From: Xylanibacter muris
Lineage (GTDB): Bacteria; Bacteroidota; Bacteroidia; Bacteroidales; Bacteroidaceae
Length of the DNA: 64,000 nt
Assembly: GCF_013166605.1 (NCBI RefSeq)
Contig: NZ_JABKKF010000001.1
Location: forward strand, 522,829 to 586,828
Reading direction: 5' to 3'
The position numbers and the translations under genes were made by a program. This document shows, piece by piece, positions 1 to 8,795 of the stretch (within the stretch, counting starts at the first letter, position 1; every line of letters starts with the position of its first letter). The notes beneath the pieces were generated by a model. It was given only the letters and a program-made list of their open reading frames with translations. It made no database searches and was not told the DNA's origin.

Positions 1-87
1 ACAAATAATTTGATAAAAAACTTAAATTCTTTGTGCAGTTCGAGGAATATTCGTAAATTCGAAGCGGAATTTAAATCTGTTGTTTAT

Positions 88-1179
88 ATGAAAACTATGA
101 GTAATAATTATTGTGTTATTCTTGCAGGCGGAAAAGGTCGTCGTTTATGGCCTTACAGCAGAGACAGGCGTCCGAAGCAATTTATTGATTTCTTCGGATG
201 CGGGCGTACGCAGTTGCAGCTGACATTCGACCGTATTGCAAAACTGTTGCCAAAAGATAATATAATTGTATGTACCAATGCCGAATATGCGGATATGACA
301 CATGAACAACTTCCCGAAGTTTATGAAAGTAATTTTATTATAGAGGAAGTTGGTAGAAACACTGCACCGAGCGTGACACTTGCGACTTTTATGATACAAA
401 AGCGTAACAGTGATGCAAATATAATAGTTACACCTTCCGACCAGTTCGTGTTGAATGAGGACGCCTATGCCGAGAATGTGCGTAAGGCTTTTGATTTCGT
501 TTCAAAGAACGAGAAACTACTGGTTATGGCCGTTAAGCCAACGCGTCCGGAACCAGGATACGGCTATATCCAGATTGGTGACAATATGGATACTTCAGGA
601 GTGTTTTCTGTAAAGTCGTTTACGGAAAAGCCGGAGCGTGAGTTTGCCCAGATGTTTATGGACAGCGGTGAGTTTTATTGGAACACAGGATTGTTCTTAG
701 GTTCGGCAAAATGTTTTAGCAACAGTTTTCCAAAAATGTTTCCGGAAATGCACAATAGATATGAAGAAGAAAGGAAAGAAGGTACTCCGTCAGAGAAAGA
801 AACCTTTGCAAGGAATAACTATTCGTCATTTCCCAATTTGTCAGTAGATTATGGCGTGCTTGAAAGATGTTGTGATATATGTGTCATGACATGTGATTTC
901 GGATGGGCCGATCTTGGTACATGGCATTCCATATATGAGTGTATGAGTAAGGGTACGGATGATAATGTTGTCGTTGATTCTAAGGTCATACTTGACGACA
1001 GTCATAACAATGTGATAAAGGTGTCAAAAGGAAAGCTTGCTGTCATTAACGGACTTGACGGGTATATCGTTGTTGAGCAGGACAATGTGCTGTTTATATG
1101 TAAAAGAGGAGATACGTCATCTTTGATTCGGAAATATGTCAATGAAATAGGCATAAAGTTCGGTGATGAGTTTATATAG
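88..1179 (+). CDS. manC: Mannose-1-phosphate guanylyltransferase
   Basis: Makes GDP-mannose from mannose-1-phosphate and GTP in the cytoplasm, feeding surface glycans. The N-terminal nucleotidyltransferase signature is intact: LAGGKGRRLWPYSRDRRPKQ near residues 11-30, with the GGxGxRLWPxSR nucleotide loop and the PKQF lysine. Later TEKP and WNTG segments fit the sugar-nucleotide pyrophosphorylase fold. From the ATG at 88 it is 363 residues, the size of the short form without a fused phosphomannose isomerase domain. An in-frame ATG at 10 adds 26 residues lacking family similarity, so I prefer 88 (97 is also possible). It ends just before a strong hairpin shared with the convergent HIT gene. 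Polysaccharide genes follow about 8 kb downstream. Confidence 0.9.
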   Translation: MKTMSNNYCVILAGGKGRRLWPYSRDRRPKQFIDFFGCGRTQLQLTFDRIAKLLPKDNIIVCTNAEYADMTHEQLPEVYESNFIIEEVGRNTAPSVTLATFMIQKRNSDANIIVTPSDQFVLNEDAYAENVRKAFDFVSKNEKLLVMAVKPTRPEPGYGYIQIGDNMDTSGVFSVKSFTEKPEREFAQMFMDSGEFYWNTGLFLGSAKCFSNSFPKMFPEMHNRYEEERKEGTPSEKETFARNNYSSFPNLSVDYGVLERCCDICVMTCDFGWADLGTWHSIYECMSKGTDDNVVVDSKVILDDSHNNVIKVSKGKLAVINGLDGYIVVEQDNVLFICKRGDTSSLIRKYVNEIGIKFGDEFI

Positions 1180-1194
1180 AAAAATAATATAATT

Positions 1195-1235
1195 AATAAA
1201 CGGGATGTATAAAGTTCTTATACATCCCGTTTATT
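1195..1235. terminator. Bidirectional intrinsic terminator
   Basis: A perfect 18-bp stem (arms 1195-1212 and 1218-1235) with a 5-nt loop sits between the convergent manC and HIT genes. The AT-rich outer arms supply a T-rich 3' side on both strands. Confidence 0.85.
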
Positions 1236-1299
1236 GTATTTTCATATAGCTCCTTTCGCAGCAATGCTGTCTTTGCCGCTTCGATGATTAATGGAGATT

Positions 1300-1698
1300 C
1301 TATTTTGAGAACTCTGCGTATATTCTGTCTGATATTTCCTTAAACTCCTCATCGGTCAATTTGAGTTTCGGATTTGAGAAAATCATGTCTTTCTCGTTTT
1401 GCATGGGAATGAGGTGTATGTGTGCATGCGGTACTTCGAGTCCTAATACGGCCATGCCGACTTTTATACATGGGTAGGCTTTTTTTATCGCTTGTGCAAC
1501 TTTCTTTGCAAATACCGTCATTTCTGCCAGTTCCTCATCGGTAAGGTCGAAGATATAGTCTTCTTCGCGTCTTGGTATTACCAATGTATGTCCTTTTACC
1601 AATGGGTTGATATCAAGAAAGGCATAAAACTTGTCGTTCTCCGCACATTTGTAGCTTGGTATTTCCCCGTTTGCTATCTTTGTGAAAATTCCGGCCAT
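1300..1698 (-). CDS. HIT family hydrolase
   Basis: A 132-residue histidine-triad protein, probably a dinucleoside-polyphosphate or AMP-lysine type hydrolase. The HxHxHxx active-site motif is present as VPHAHIHLIP near residue 90, and the N-terminal half has the usual FLDINPLVKGHTLVIPRR strand. The length matches bacterial Hint/HinT-like proteins (110-140 residues). It lies 73 bp after greA on the same strand with no terminator seen between them, so the two are probably co-transcribed. The natural substrate cannot be read from the sequence. Confidence 0.88.
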   Translation of the reverse strand: MAGIFTKIANGEIPSYKCAENDKFYAFLDINPLVKGHTLVIPRREEDYIFDLTDEELAEMTVFAKKVAQAIKKAYPCIKVGMAVLGLEVPHAHIHLIPMQNEKDMIFSNPKLKLTDEEFKEISDRIYAEFSK

Positions 1699-1771
1699 AG
1701 TGTAATGATGTTTTTTATGCTACAGTAATAGGTTGTTGTTATTTGAAAATTATCCGATAGAGTATTAACTA

Positions 1772-2239
1772 TTATGTGATGGAAATGTTTTCTATTCTCA
1801 GCCTGATGGTTCCGTTTGGAATCGTTATTTCGGCTTCGTCTCCTATTTTCTTGCCAAGCAAACCTTGCGCGATAGGGGTCTTTATTGAAATCTTTCCTTC
1901 GCGAAGATTGGCTTCATTCTCACTTACAATGGTATATGTCATCCTTGCCTTATTAGCAAGGTTTGTCATTTCCACTTTCGTAAGAATCTGAACCGTATCT
2001 GTGCTGAGGCGTGATGTGTCTATAATCTTTGCCTCGGCTATTGCCATTTTGAGCTGATTGATTTTATTTTCGAGATGTGCCTGTGCTTCTTTGGCCGCAT
2101 CGTATTCAGAATTTTCACTCAGATCGCCCTTGTCGCGGGCTTCAGCTATAGCGGCAGATGCCTTAGGACGCTCAACGCTTTCAAGGCGTTTTAACTCGGC
2201 TATCATATTATCGTAGCCTTCTTTTGACATATAAGCCAT
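1772..2239 (-). CDS. greA: Transcription elongation factor GreA
   Basis: Rescues backtracked RNA polymerase by stimulating transcript cleavage. At 155 residues it has the usual two-part build: an N-terminal antiparallel coiled coil (about residues 1-75, with the DKGDLSENSEYDAAKE tip carrying the conserved acidic residues) and a C-terminal FKBP-like domain containing SPIAQGLLGKKIGDE-like sequence (here TPIAQGLLGKKIGDE). The start MAYMSKEGYD is typical; the second Met four codons in is an alternative. A promoter lies about 135 bp upstream and a terminator-like hairpin lies in the leader between them, which suggests attenuation. Confidence 0.95.
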   Translation of the reverse strand: MAYMSKEGYDNMIAELKRLESVERPKASAAIAEARDKGDLSENSEYDAAKEAQAHLENKINQLKMAIAEAKIIDTSRLSTDTVQILTKVEMTNLANKARMTYTIVSENEANLREGKISIKTPIAQGLLGKKIGDEAEITIPNGTIRLRIENISIT

Positions 2240-2305
2240 AATGTTGTTTGTTTTTATTAGTTAAACGATTAAATTCTATTATTATTTGCCAAAGACAAAA
2301 AGAAT

Positions 2306-2338
2306 AGGATTCCGACATTTCTTTCATGTCGGAATCCT
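2306..2338 (-). terminator. Terminator-like hairpin in the greA leader
   Basis: A 13-bp perfect stem (2306-2318 with 2326-2338) and a 7-nt loop, followed on the minus strand by ATTCTTTTTG, a good U-tract. It ends transcripts coming from the Na/Pi gene, but it also lies downstream of the predicted greA promoter (2374-2405), so it can act on greA itself. Confidence 0.8.
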
Positions 2339-2373
2339 TATCCTGTTGTTATTATGTCTTTGTTATCTGTTTG

Positions 2374-2405
2374 CAAAGTTAGGCATAATAATCAATATTG
2401 CCAAA
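2374..2405 (-). promoter_or_regulatory. Promoter of greA-HIT
   Basis: On the minus strand TTTG (2402-2405) is followed after 20 nt by TAACTTTG (2374-2381), matching the Bacteroidetes primary sigma consensus. The predicted start near 2367 gives a leader of about 128 nt containing the hairpin at 2306-2338. Confidence 0.7.
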
Positions 2406-2467
2406 TTAAAGATGTTAAAATATCTTTTGTATGAGTGTCGTGCTTTTTTGTTATAGACCATAGCCTT

Positions 2468-4159
2468 TCATTTCTTTCTTGTTCCCATGCGTGCTTCAAC
2501 CACGTTTACGACATAGTCGCCAAGTCTTTCGCATTCGCTTATTATATCCATATACATTGTGCCGATGCCATAAGTATACTCGTGGTTGTTTACGTCGTTT
2601 ATATTCTGGCTTCTCAGCTGGTTTCGGAAGTTGTTTATTTCGTTTTCAATATTGAATGACCTGTTTATGTCAAAGTTGTCTTTTCTTCCGAGAAGAAGTA
2701 CATTCATTTGGGTGAGGCTGTCTTCGGTGAGTTCGAACATCTGGTGGAGGTGCTCGTATTGTTTGTCGGTGAAGTCTTCTTTCCCTTTCTTTTTCCTATT
2801 TATTGAGCGTGCGATATTATAGCAGCTGTCTCCTATGCTTTCCAATTCAGAAATTTCCCGCAACATGGCCCGTATCTTGGCTTTTGTATCATCACTGAGG
2901 TGGGCATCGCTTACTCCGTCGAGATATTTTGCAATTTCTATTTCCATGTTGTCGGAAATGCTTTCATATTTTTCAATGCGTGTAAACAGCTTGTTGAATT
3001 CCGCATCGTTGCTTATTCCGAGCAGTTGTCTTACGAATCCGAACATACGCTGTATGCGTTCTGCAAAAGACTGTATTTCTTTTTGAGCTTCAAGAACAGA
3101 GAGCTCAGGTGTTTTCATAATTGACTGGCCTCCGATATAGTGCAGGCGGAAGTCTTCTTCCTCGTCTTTTGCCTTAGGCTTGATGATTTTGCAGCAGAAG
3201 TTCTTTATCTGAGGTATAAACCATATTAATATAAATGTGTTGCACACATTGAATGATGTATGGAAAGCAGCAAGAACTACCGACAGTTTTGCTGCGTCGA
3301 GCGTAGACGGTTCCTGCGGATTGTATCCTACGAGGTTGCATGCCATGTTTACAAACGGATAGAAGCAGCATAGAACCCAGATGACACCGAATACATTGAA
3401 TACCAGGTGGGCGAATGCGGCACGGCGTGCCTGCACGTTTGCTGTCATGGCGGCAAGGTTTGAGGTGATTGTCGTTCCGATATTCTCACCGAGGACGAGG
3501 GCTATACCCATGTATATAGGGAGTACTCCGCTTGAGCATAACACCATTGTTATGGCCATGAGGGCCGCAGACGACTGCATGCAGAACGTTAGTACCGTAC
3601 CTATTATCAGAAATGCGATTATTGTGAAGTAACTTGTTACATCGAAAGAGCTGAAGAATTCAACTACAGACTGGTTGTGTGCCAGATCCATTTCCTTTCC
3701 GGTATTGCTGAGTGTCGCCAGAGCAAAAAACATGAAAGCAACTCCAAAAAGAAAGTCTCCCACATAGCGATAACGTCGTCTGTAAATCAGAATGATTGCT
3801 ATGAAGAAGACTGGAAAAACTATATTTGTGAAATTAAAAGAGAAGCCTAGGCTCATTATCCATGCCGTGAATGTCGTTCCGATGTTGGCTCCCATTATGA
3901 CCGATATTGCTTGTGACAGAGTCAGTAGTCCTGCGTTGACAAATGATACGGTCATTACTGTCGTGGCTGTTGACGACTGTACGGAAGTTGTTACGAACAT
4001 ACCTGTAAGCAGGCCGGTGAAGCGGTTCTTGGTCATTGTGCCGAGCACATGGCGGAGCTGAGAGCCAGCCATCTTTTGTAAGGCCTCGCTCATTACTTTC
4101 ATTCCATAAATCAGCAATGCAAGTGAGCCTATAATTTTAAAAATAATCCAAATAGACAT
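2468..4159 (-). CDS. Na/Pi cotransporter family protein with PhoU domain
   Basis: Inner-membrane sodium-dependent phosphate transporter of the NptA/YjbB type, 563 residues. The two inverted Na_Pi_cotrans repeats are visible, each with the QSS signature and a GxNIGTT loop: QSSTATTVM...GANIGTTFTAW near residues 60-100 and QSSAALMAI...GENIGTTITSN near 195-235. After about eight hydrophobic segments the last 200 residues form a soluble helical PhoU-like domain (ISELESIGDSCYNIARS and SECERLGDYVVNVVE are typical). The domain order and length agree with the Bacteroidetes family. It is divergent from the nucleoside kinase gene. Confidence 0.9.
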   Translation of the reverse strand: MSIWIIFKIIGSLALLIYGMKVMSEALQKMAGSQLRHVLGTMTKNRFTGLLTGMFVTTSVQSSTATTVMTVSFVNAGLLTLSQAISVIMGANIGTTFTAWIMSLGFSFNFTNIVFPVFFIAIILIYRRRYRYVGDFLFGVAFMFFALATLSNTGKEMDLAHNQSVVEFFSSFDVTSYFTIIAFLIIGTVLTFCMQSSAALMAITMVLCSSGVLPIYMGIALVLGENIGTTITSNLAAMTANVQARRAAFAHLVFNVFGVIWVLCCFYPFVNMACNLVGYNPQEPSTLDAAKLSVVLAAFHTSFNVCNTFILIWFIPQIKNFCCKIIKPKAKDEEEDFRLHYIGGQSIMKTPELSVLEAQKEIQSFAERIQRMFGFVRQLLGISNDAEFNKLFTRIEKYESISDNMEIEIAKYLDGVSDAHLSDDTKAKIRAMLREISELESIGDSCYNIARSINRKKKGKEDFTDKQYEHLHQMFELTEDSLTQMNVLLLGRKDNFDINRSFNIENEINNFRNQLRSQNINDVNNHEYTYGIGTMYMDIISECERLGDYVVNVVEARMGTRKK

Positions 4160-4189
4160 ATTTTATTATAAAAATTGGTGTAAAGACCG

Positions 4190-4219
4190 TTGTAATCTCA
4201 TTTTTTAGGATTATCTTTA
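4190..4219 (+). promoter_or_regulatory. Probable promoter of the nucleoside kinase gene
   Basis: TTG (4190-4192), 19 nt, then TATCTTTA (4212-4219), seven of eight matches to TAnnTTTG. It sits 30 bp before the ATG at 4249. Confidence 0.5.
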
Positions 4220-4248
4220 CTGACATTAAACTTTAAAACCCAAAGCTT

Positions 4249-5910
4249 ATGGAGCAAATGTTACAAATCCGTTGCAAAAATAATAAAAAAACAATAAATA
4301 TTTGCATAGGAAGTACACTTTCTGACGTCTATGATAAAATTAATCTTAATATGAAGTTCGGGCCTGTGGCCGCAAAAGTCAACAATAAAGTTGAAGGATT
4401 ATGTTATAGGCTGTATCATAATAAGGATGTTGAATTCATAGATTTGCATTATTCCTCAGGCTCGCGTATTTATTCACGTAGTCTTTTCTTTGTGCTTTGC
4501 AAGGCTGTGAGTGATATTTATCCGGAAGCAAAGGTTGTTATCGACATTCCTGTGAGTAACGGTTATTATTGTGATTTGCAGTTTGGCAGAGCTGTTACTA
4601 TGGACGATGCCGACCGTATACGTCGCAGAATGCAGGAAATAATAGATGCTGATATTCCCATACAAAGGCATGAGGTTACTACGGAAGAGGCAATCAGGGT
4701 ATTTGGAGAAAGGGGAGAAGAGTCAAAGGTAAAACTTCTCCATAGCATAGGTGCGCTATATACCGTTTATTATGATATAGACGGCTATTGTGATTACTAT
4801 TACGGAACTTTGCTTCCACGTACATCGGGACTTCATCTTTTCGGACTTGAAAAGTATTATGACGGCCTGCTTTTAAGGATTCCGTCTCAGGATAATCCTT
4901 CTGTTCTCGGAGACCTTGTCCGTCAGGATAAGATGTTTGAGATATTTAAGGAGCACCATCTTTGGCAGGAGCTGCTTGGCTTAAGAACCATAGGTGATTT
5001 GAATGAAGCTGTGGCAAAGGGACATACAACCGAACTGATAAATTTGTCGGAGGCACTTCAGGAAAAGAAAATATCAAGGATTGCCGATGATATTGCCTCA
5101 CGAAAGGGTGTGAAGATGGTGCTTATTGCTGGTCCGTCGTCAAGTGGAAAGACCACAGCCTGCAAACGTCTGTCAATACAGTTGCTTACAAACGGTATCA
5201 GGCCGATACCCATATCGTTGGACGATTATTTCGTTGATCGTGATAAAACACCACGTGATGAGACGGGAGACTACGATTTTGAAAGCCTTTATTCGCTTGA
5301 CATACCATTGCTTAACAGGCAGATGAATGCGTTGTTCGCCGGTGAGGAGGTTGAGTTGCCGAAATATAATTTTCAGACAGGCAAGAGTGAGAGGAGTGGA
5401 AGAAAACTGCGTCTTAAGGGCAACGAGGTGCTTGTGGTGGAAGGCATTCATGCTCTTAATCCTGAACTTACAGCGCAGATTCCCGAGGAACATAAGTTTA
5501 AGGTTTATGCCTCTGCCCTTACCACAATATTGCTTGACACTCATAATTATGTGCCTACAACGGATAACCGTCTTTTGAGGCGTATCATACGTGATTATAA
5601 ATATCGCGGTGTTAGTGCCCGGGAGACAATCCGCCGCTGGCCTTCAGTAAGGGCGGGAGAGAATAAATGGATATTCCCGTATCAGGAAAATGCGGATGTT
5701 ATGTTTAATACAGCCATGCTGTTTGAACTTGCTGTCATAAAGACACAGGCAGAGCCTTTGCTTGAACTTGTCCCGGAAAACGCTCCGGAGTATAGTGAGG
5801 CATATCGTCTTTTGAAATTCCTTAGGTATATAAAGCCTATACCATACCGTTCTGTTCCTCCGACATCCCTGTTGCGTGAATTCCTTGGCGGCAGTTCGTT
5901 TAAATATTAG
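4249..5910 (+). CDS. Nucleoside (uridine-type) kinase with N-terminal TGS and ThrRS-like domains
   Basis: A 553-residue fusion found in Bacteroidetes and Firmicutes. Residues 1-65 form a TGS-like domain; 65-200 resemble the second additional domain of threonyl-tRNA synthetase (HYSSGSRIYSRSL replaces the usual histidine motif, so editing is not expected); 285-480 are a phosphoribulokinase/uridine kinase domain with the P-loop AGPSSSGKTTACKRL near residues 292-306 and the SLDDYFVDRDKTPRDETGDYD segment typical of uridine kinases. The likely reaction is ATP-dependent phosphorylation of a pyrimidine nucleoside in the cytoplasm; the nucleoside specificity is inferred. The uracil salvage gene upp follows, on the opposite strand. 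Confidence 0.85.
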   Translation: MEQMLQIRCKNNKKTINICIGSTLSDVYDKINLNMKFGPVAAKVNNKVEGLCYRLYHNKDVEFIDLHYSSGSRIYSRSLFFVLCKAVSDIYPEAKVVIDIPVSNGYYCDLQFGRAVTMDDADRIRRRMQEIIDADIPIQRHEVTTEEAIRVFGERGEESKVKLLHSIGALYTVYYDIDGYCDYYYGTLLPRTSGLHLFGLEKYYDGLLLRIPSQDNPSVLGDLVRQDKMFEIFKEHHLWQELLGLRTIGDLNEAVAKGHTTELINLSEALQEKKISRIADDIASRKGVKMVLIAGPSSSGKTTACKRLSIQLLTNGIRPIPISLDDYFVDRDKTPRDETGDYDFESLYSLDIPLLNRQMNALFAGEEVELPKYNFQTGKSERSGRKLRLKGNEVLVVEGIHALNPELTAQIPEEHKFKVYASALTTILLDTHNYVPTTDNRLLRRIIRDYKYRGVSARETIRRWPSVRAGENKWIFPYQENADVMFNTAMLFELAVIKTQAEPLLELVPENAPEYSEAYRLLKFLRYIKPIPYRSVPPTSLLREFLGGSSFKY

Positions 5911-5960
5911 CCGGTTCAGTCAGACGGGAATGGCAACACAGAGTTGGCGACTGACATTAA

Positions 5961-6002
5961 ACAGGAGGATGTTTTCTCTTTTTATTGAAGGCATCCTCCT
6001 GT
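5961..6002 (+). terminator. Intrinsic terminator after the nucleoside kinase gene
   Basis: An 11-bp GC-rich stem (ACAGGAGGATG at 5961-5971 with its complement at 5992-6002) and a T-rich 20-nt loop, followed by CTGTGTTTTTG. Confidence 0.7.
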
Positions 6003-6109
6003 CTGTGTTTTTGTCGGCATAGACTTTTAAGGCATGCTTTATTATTTGCAGTGATTCATGTGGCAGTTGTAAGTATGATTTTTAAATCGGCTACGATTGG
6101 TATCCGACT

Positions 6110-6766
6110 TTATATCTTTTCTCCGTAGCATAGATCACCGGCATCTCCGAATCCTGGTACGATATACTTGTGACTGTTCATTTTCGGGTCAACAGCTCCG
6201 CACCATATTGTCGTGTTGTCGGGGAATGTGTGTTTGATGTGTTCTATTCCTTCCGGTGTGGCTATCACACAGGCAATATGTATGTGTCTTGGTGTCCCTT
6301 TCTGTATGAAAGCTTTGTATCCGAGTTCCATAGAGCCTCCGGTGGCAAGCATTGGATCTGCAATGATAAGGGTTTTATCCTCAACAGACGGAGCGGCAAG
6401 GTATTCGACATGAATGCCGACTTCGGTATGTTCTTCGTTTGTATATGTTCTGTATGCGCTTACGAAAGCGTTGTCGGCATGGTCGAAAATGTTGAGGAAT
6501 CCTGTGTGGAACGGAAGGCCGGCGCGCAACACTGTTGCAATCACTACATTGTCTGTCGGAAGGTTTTCTGTAGCGGTTCCGAGAGGGGTTTCCACATCTT
6601 GCTTTGCATATCTGAAAGTCTTGCTGATTTCGTAAGCTTCTATCTCACCGATTCTCATAATGTTGTTGCGGAACAGCAGGCGGTTCTTCTGATAGTCCTT
6701 GTCGCGTATTTCTGCAAGGTATCTGTTTAAGACGGAATTTGTTTTATTGAAAATGTTAATCTGCAT
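6110..6766 (-). CDS. upp: Uracil phosphoribosyltransferase
   Basis: Salvages uracil to UMP using PRPP. The 218-residue protein carries the PRPP-binding loop IIADPMLATGGSM near residues 133-145 and the C-terminal uracil-binding IVPGFGDAGDLCYG segment, both diagnostic of Upp. The start MQINIFNKTNSVLNRYLAEIRD matches Bacteroidetes homologues, which are slightly longer than the 208-residue E. coli enzyme. It is a monocistronic unit divergent from pckA, with its own promoter at 6826-6856. Confidence 0.95.
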   Translation of the reverse strand: MQINIFNKTNSVLNRYLAEIRDKDYQKNRLLFRNNIMRIGEIEAYEISKTFRYAKQDVETPLGTATENLPTDNVVIATVLRAGLPFHTGFLNIFDHADNAFVSAYRTYTNEEHTEVGIHVEYLAAPSVEDKTLIIADPMLATGGSMELGYKAFIQKGTPRHIHIACVIATPEGIEHIKHTFPDNTTIWCGAVDPKMNSHKYIVPGFGDAGDLCYGEKI

Positions 6767-6825
6767 ATACAGTGTTTATAAGTGTAAAATATTGATTATT
6801 ATTGGTCTGTAAACGTAAAACCGTG

Positions 6826-6856
6826 CAAAAATAATGAAAATCCCTGTTTTTGCAAA
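6826..6856 (-). promoter_or_regulatory. Promoter of upp
   Basis: Minus strand: TTTG (6853-6856), 19 nt, TATTTTTG (6826-6833), a full match to the Bacteroidetes consensus, about 60 bp before the upp start. Confidence 0.7.
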
Positions 6857-6946
6857 GTGAGAGTTGCAAAACTATTGTTGCATGTTAGATTTTTTAATAC
6901 TTTAACCTAAAAAGGTTTATAACCAGATATTTCAAGATATAAAATC

Positions 6947-6978
6947 TTTGCCCGAAATTTATTTTTTTACTAACTTTG
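6947..6978 (+). promoter_or_regulatory. Promoter of pckA
   Basis: TTTG (6947-6950), 20 nt, TAACTTTG (6971-6978). The predicted start near 6985 leaves a leader of about 70 nt. Confidence 0.8.
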
Positions 6979-7056
6979 CACCCGATTGATAAGATTATAA
7001 TCAGTTGATAACTATTTTCAGAATAATATTCACAACTAAATACATTTAAATTAAAA

Positions 7057-8667
7057 ATGGCAAAGTTTGATAAGTCAGTTTTAGAGAAGTATGGAATCAC
7101 CGGTACTACCGAGGTTCTGTACAATCCTTCTTATGAGGAGTTGTTCGCTGAGGAGACAAAAGAAGGCCTCACAGGTTTTGACAAAGGTCAGGAGACAGAG
7201 CTTGGCGCTGTAAACGTGATGACCGGTGTTTATACAGGCCGTTCTCCTAAGGATAAGTTTATCGTTGACGATGAAAACTCTCACGGTACAGTATGGTGGA
7301 CTTCTGATGAATATAAGAACGACAACCACCCTGCAACAAAAGAGTGCTGGGATGCTGTTAAGGAAATCGCAAAGAAAGAACTGTCTAATAAGAAGCTTTA
7401 TGTAGTGGATGGTTTCTGCGGTGCCAACAAGGATACACGTATGAAAGTGCGTTTCATTGTTGAGGTGGCATGGCAGGCTCACTTCGTAACAAATATGTTT
7501 ATCCGTCCACAGGATGAGGCTGACCTCGAGCAGGAGCCAGATTTTATCGTTTACAATGCTTCAAAAGCTAAGGTTGAAAACTACAAGGAGCTGGGTCTGA
7601 ACTCAGAGACAGCTGTTGTATTCAACGTAACAAGCAAGGAGCAGGTAATCATCAACACTTGGTATGGCGGTGAGATGAAGAAGGGTATGTTCTCAATGAT
7701 GAACTATTTCCTTCCGCTTAAGGGAATCGCTTCTATGCACTGCTCTGCAAACTGCGATATGAACGGTGAGAACACTGCAATATTCTTCGGACTCTCAGGT
7801 ACAGGTAAGACAACATTGTCTACAGATCCGAAGCGTCGCCTTATCGGTGATGATGAGCACGGATGGGACGATAACGGTGTGTTTAATTTCGAGGGCGGTT
7901 GCTATGCAAAGGTTATCAACCTTGACAAGGAAAGTGAGCCTGATATCTACAATGCTATCAGACGTGACGCTCTTCTCGAGAATGTTACAGTGGCTGAGGA
8001 CGGTAAGATTGACTTTGCAGATAAGAGTACTACGGAGAACACGCGTGTTTCTTATCCAATCAATCACATCAACAACATACAGCCGGGTTCATCAGCTCCT
8101 GCAGCAAAGCAGGTGATTTTCCTGTCTGCGGACGCATTCGGTGTTCTGCCTCCGGTATCTATCCTTACTCCTGAGCAGACAAAATATTACTTCTTGTCTG
8201 GTTTTACAGCAAAATTGGCAGGTACAGAACGTGGTATTACAGAGCCTACTCCTACATTCTCGGCTTGTTTCGGCCAGGCATTCCTCGAACTTCATCCGAC
8301 AAAGTATGCTGAGGAACTTGTGAAGAAGATGGAGAAGAACGGTGCAAAGGCATATCTCGTGAATACAGGCTGGAACGGTACAGGTAAGCGTATATCCATC
8401 CGTGACACACGTGGTATAATCGATGCTATTCTCGGTGGCGACATAGACAAGGCTCCTACAAAGCAGATACCTATGTTCGACTTCACTGTTCCTACCGAAC
8501 TTCCTGGAGTAGACACCAACATCCTCGACCCGCGTGACACATATACTGACGCTGCTCAGTGGGAAGAGAAAGCAAAGGATCTTGCCGCACGTTTTATCAA
8601 GAACTTTGCTAAATATGAAGGCAATGAGGCAGGTAAGGCTCTTGTTGCTGCAGGTCCGAAACTTTAA
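7057..8667 (+). CDS. pckA: Phosphoenolpyruvate carboxykinase (ATP)
   Basis: Interconverts oxaloacetate and PEP with ATP/ADP. In succinate-producing Bacteroidales it usually runs toward oxaloacetate, fixing CO2 (family knowledge, not visible here). The 536-residue protein has the ATP-type kinase-1a loop [16 protein letters not shown] near residue 245, the kinase-2 and metal-binding run [17 protein letters not shown], and the substrate-binding [11 protein letters not shown] segment near residue 55. The length is standard. A strong consensus promoter, a clear terminator and a codon pattern rich in preferred codons suggest high expression. Confidence 0.97.
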   Translation: MAKFDKSVLEKYGITGTTEVLYNPSYEELFAEETKEGLTGFDKGQETELGAVNVMTGVYTGRSPKDKFIVDDENSHGTVWWTSDEYKNDNHPATKECWDAVKEIAKKELSNKKLYVVDGFCGANKDTRMKVRFIVEVAWQAHFVTNMFIRPQDEADLEQEPDFIVYNASKAKVENYKELGLNSETAVVFNVTSKEQVIINTWYGGEMKKGMFSMMNYFLPLKGIASMHCSANCDMNGENTAIFFGLSGTGKTTLSTDPKRRLIGDDEHGWDDNGVFNFEGGCYAKVINLDKESEPDIYNAIRRDALLENVTVAEDGKIDFADKSTTENTRVSYPINHINNIQPGSSAPAAKQVIFLSADAFGVLPPVSILTPEQTKYYFLSGFTAKLAGTERGITEPTPTFSACFGQAFLELHPTKYAEELVKKMEKNGAKAYLVNTGWNGTGKRISIRDTRGIIDAILGGDIDKAPTKQIPMFDFTVPTELPGVDTNILDPRDTYTDAAQWEEKAKDLAARFIKNFAKYEGNEAGKALVAAGPKL

Positions 8668-8724
8668 TAGTGTATGGACTGTAATAGAAGAATAAAGGTT
8701 TTGATTTTTAAATAACATTATTTG

Positions 8725-8758
8725 AAGCCCGTCGGATTGTGAAATTCGGTGGGCTTTT
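8725..8758 (+). terminator. Intrinsic terminator of pckA
   Basis: A 14-bp stem counting three G-T pairs (8725-8738 with 8743-8756), GTGA tetraloop, then a short T-run. The in-frame GTG at 8739 sits in this loop, which argues against using it as start of the next gene. Confidence 0.75.
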
Positions 8759-8795
8759 ACAATTGTATATGTTTTGTTTATCTGATAAATGGAAT

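Noticed and set aside
10..87. Upstream start for manC at position 10
   Set aside because: The extra 26 residues do not resemble the family N-terminus, which begins a few residues before LAGGKGRRLW.
8092..8718. 208-codon open frame antisense to pckA
   Set aside because: It lies wholly over a well-supported pckA gene and its product shows no family features; it is a codon-bias shadow.
8739..8795. GTG start at 8739 for the membrane protein
   Set aside because: It falls in the loop of the pckA terminator; ATG at 8796 leads directly to the conserved-looking N-terminus.
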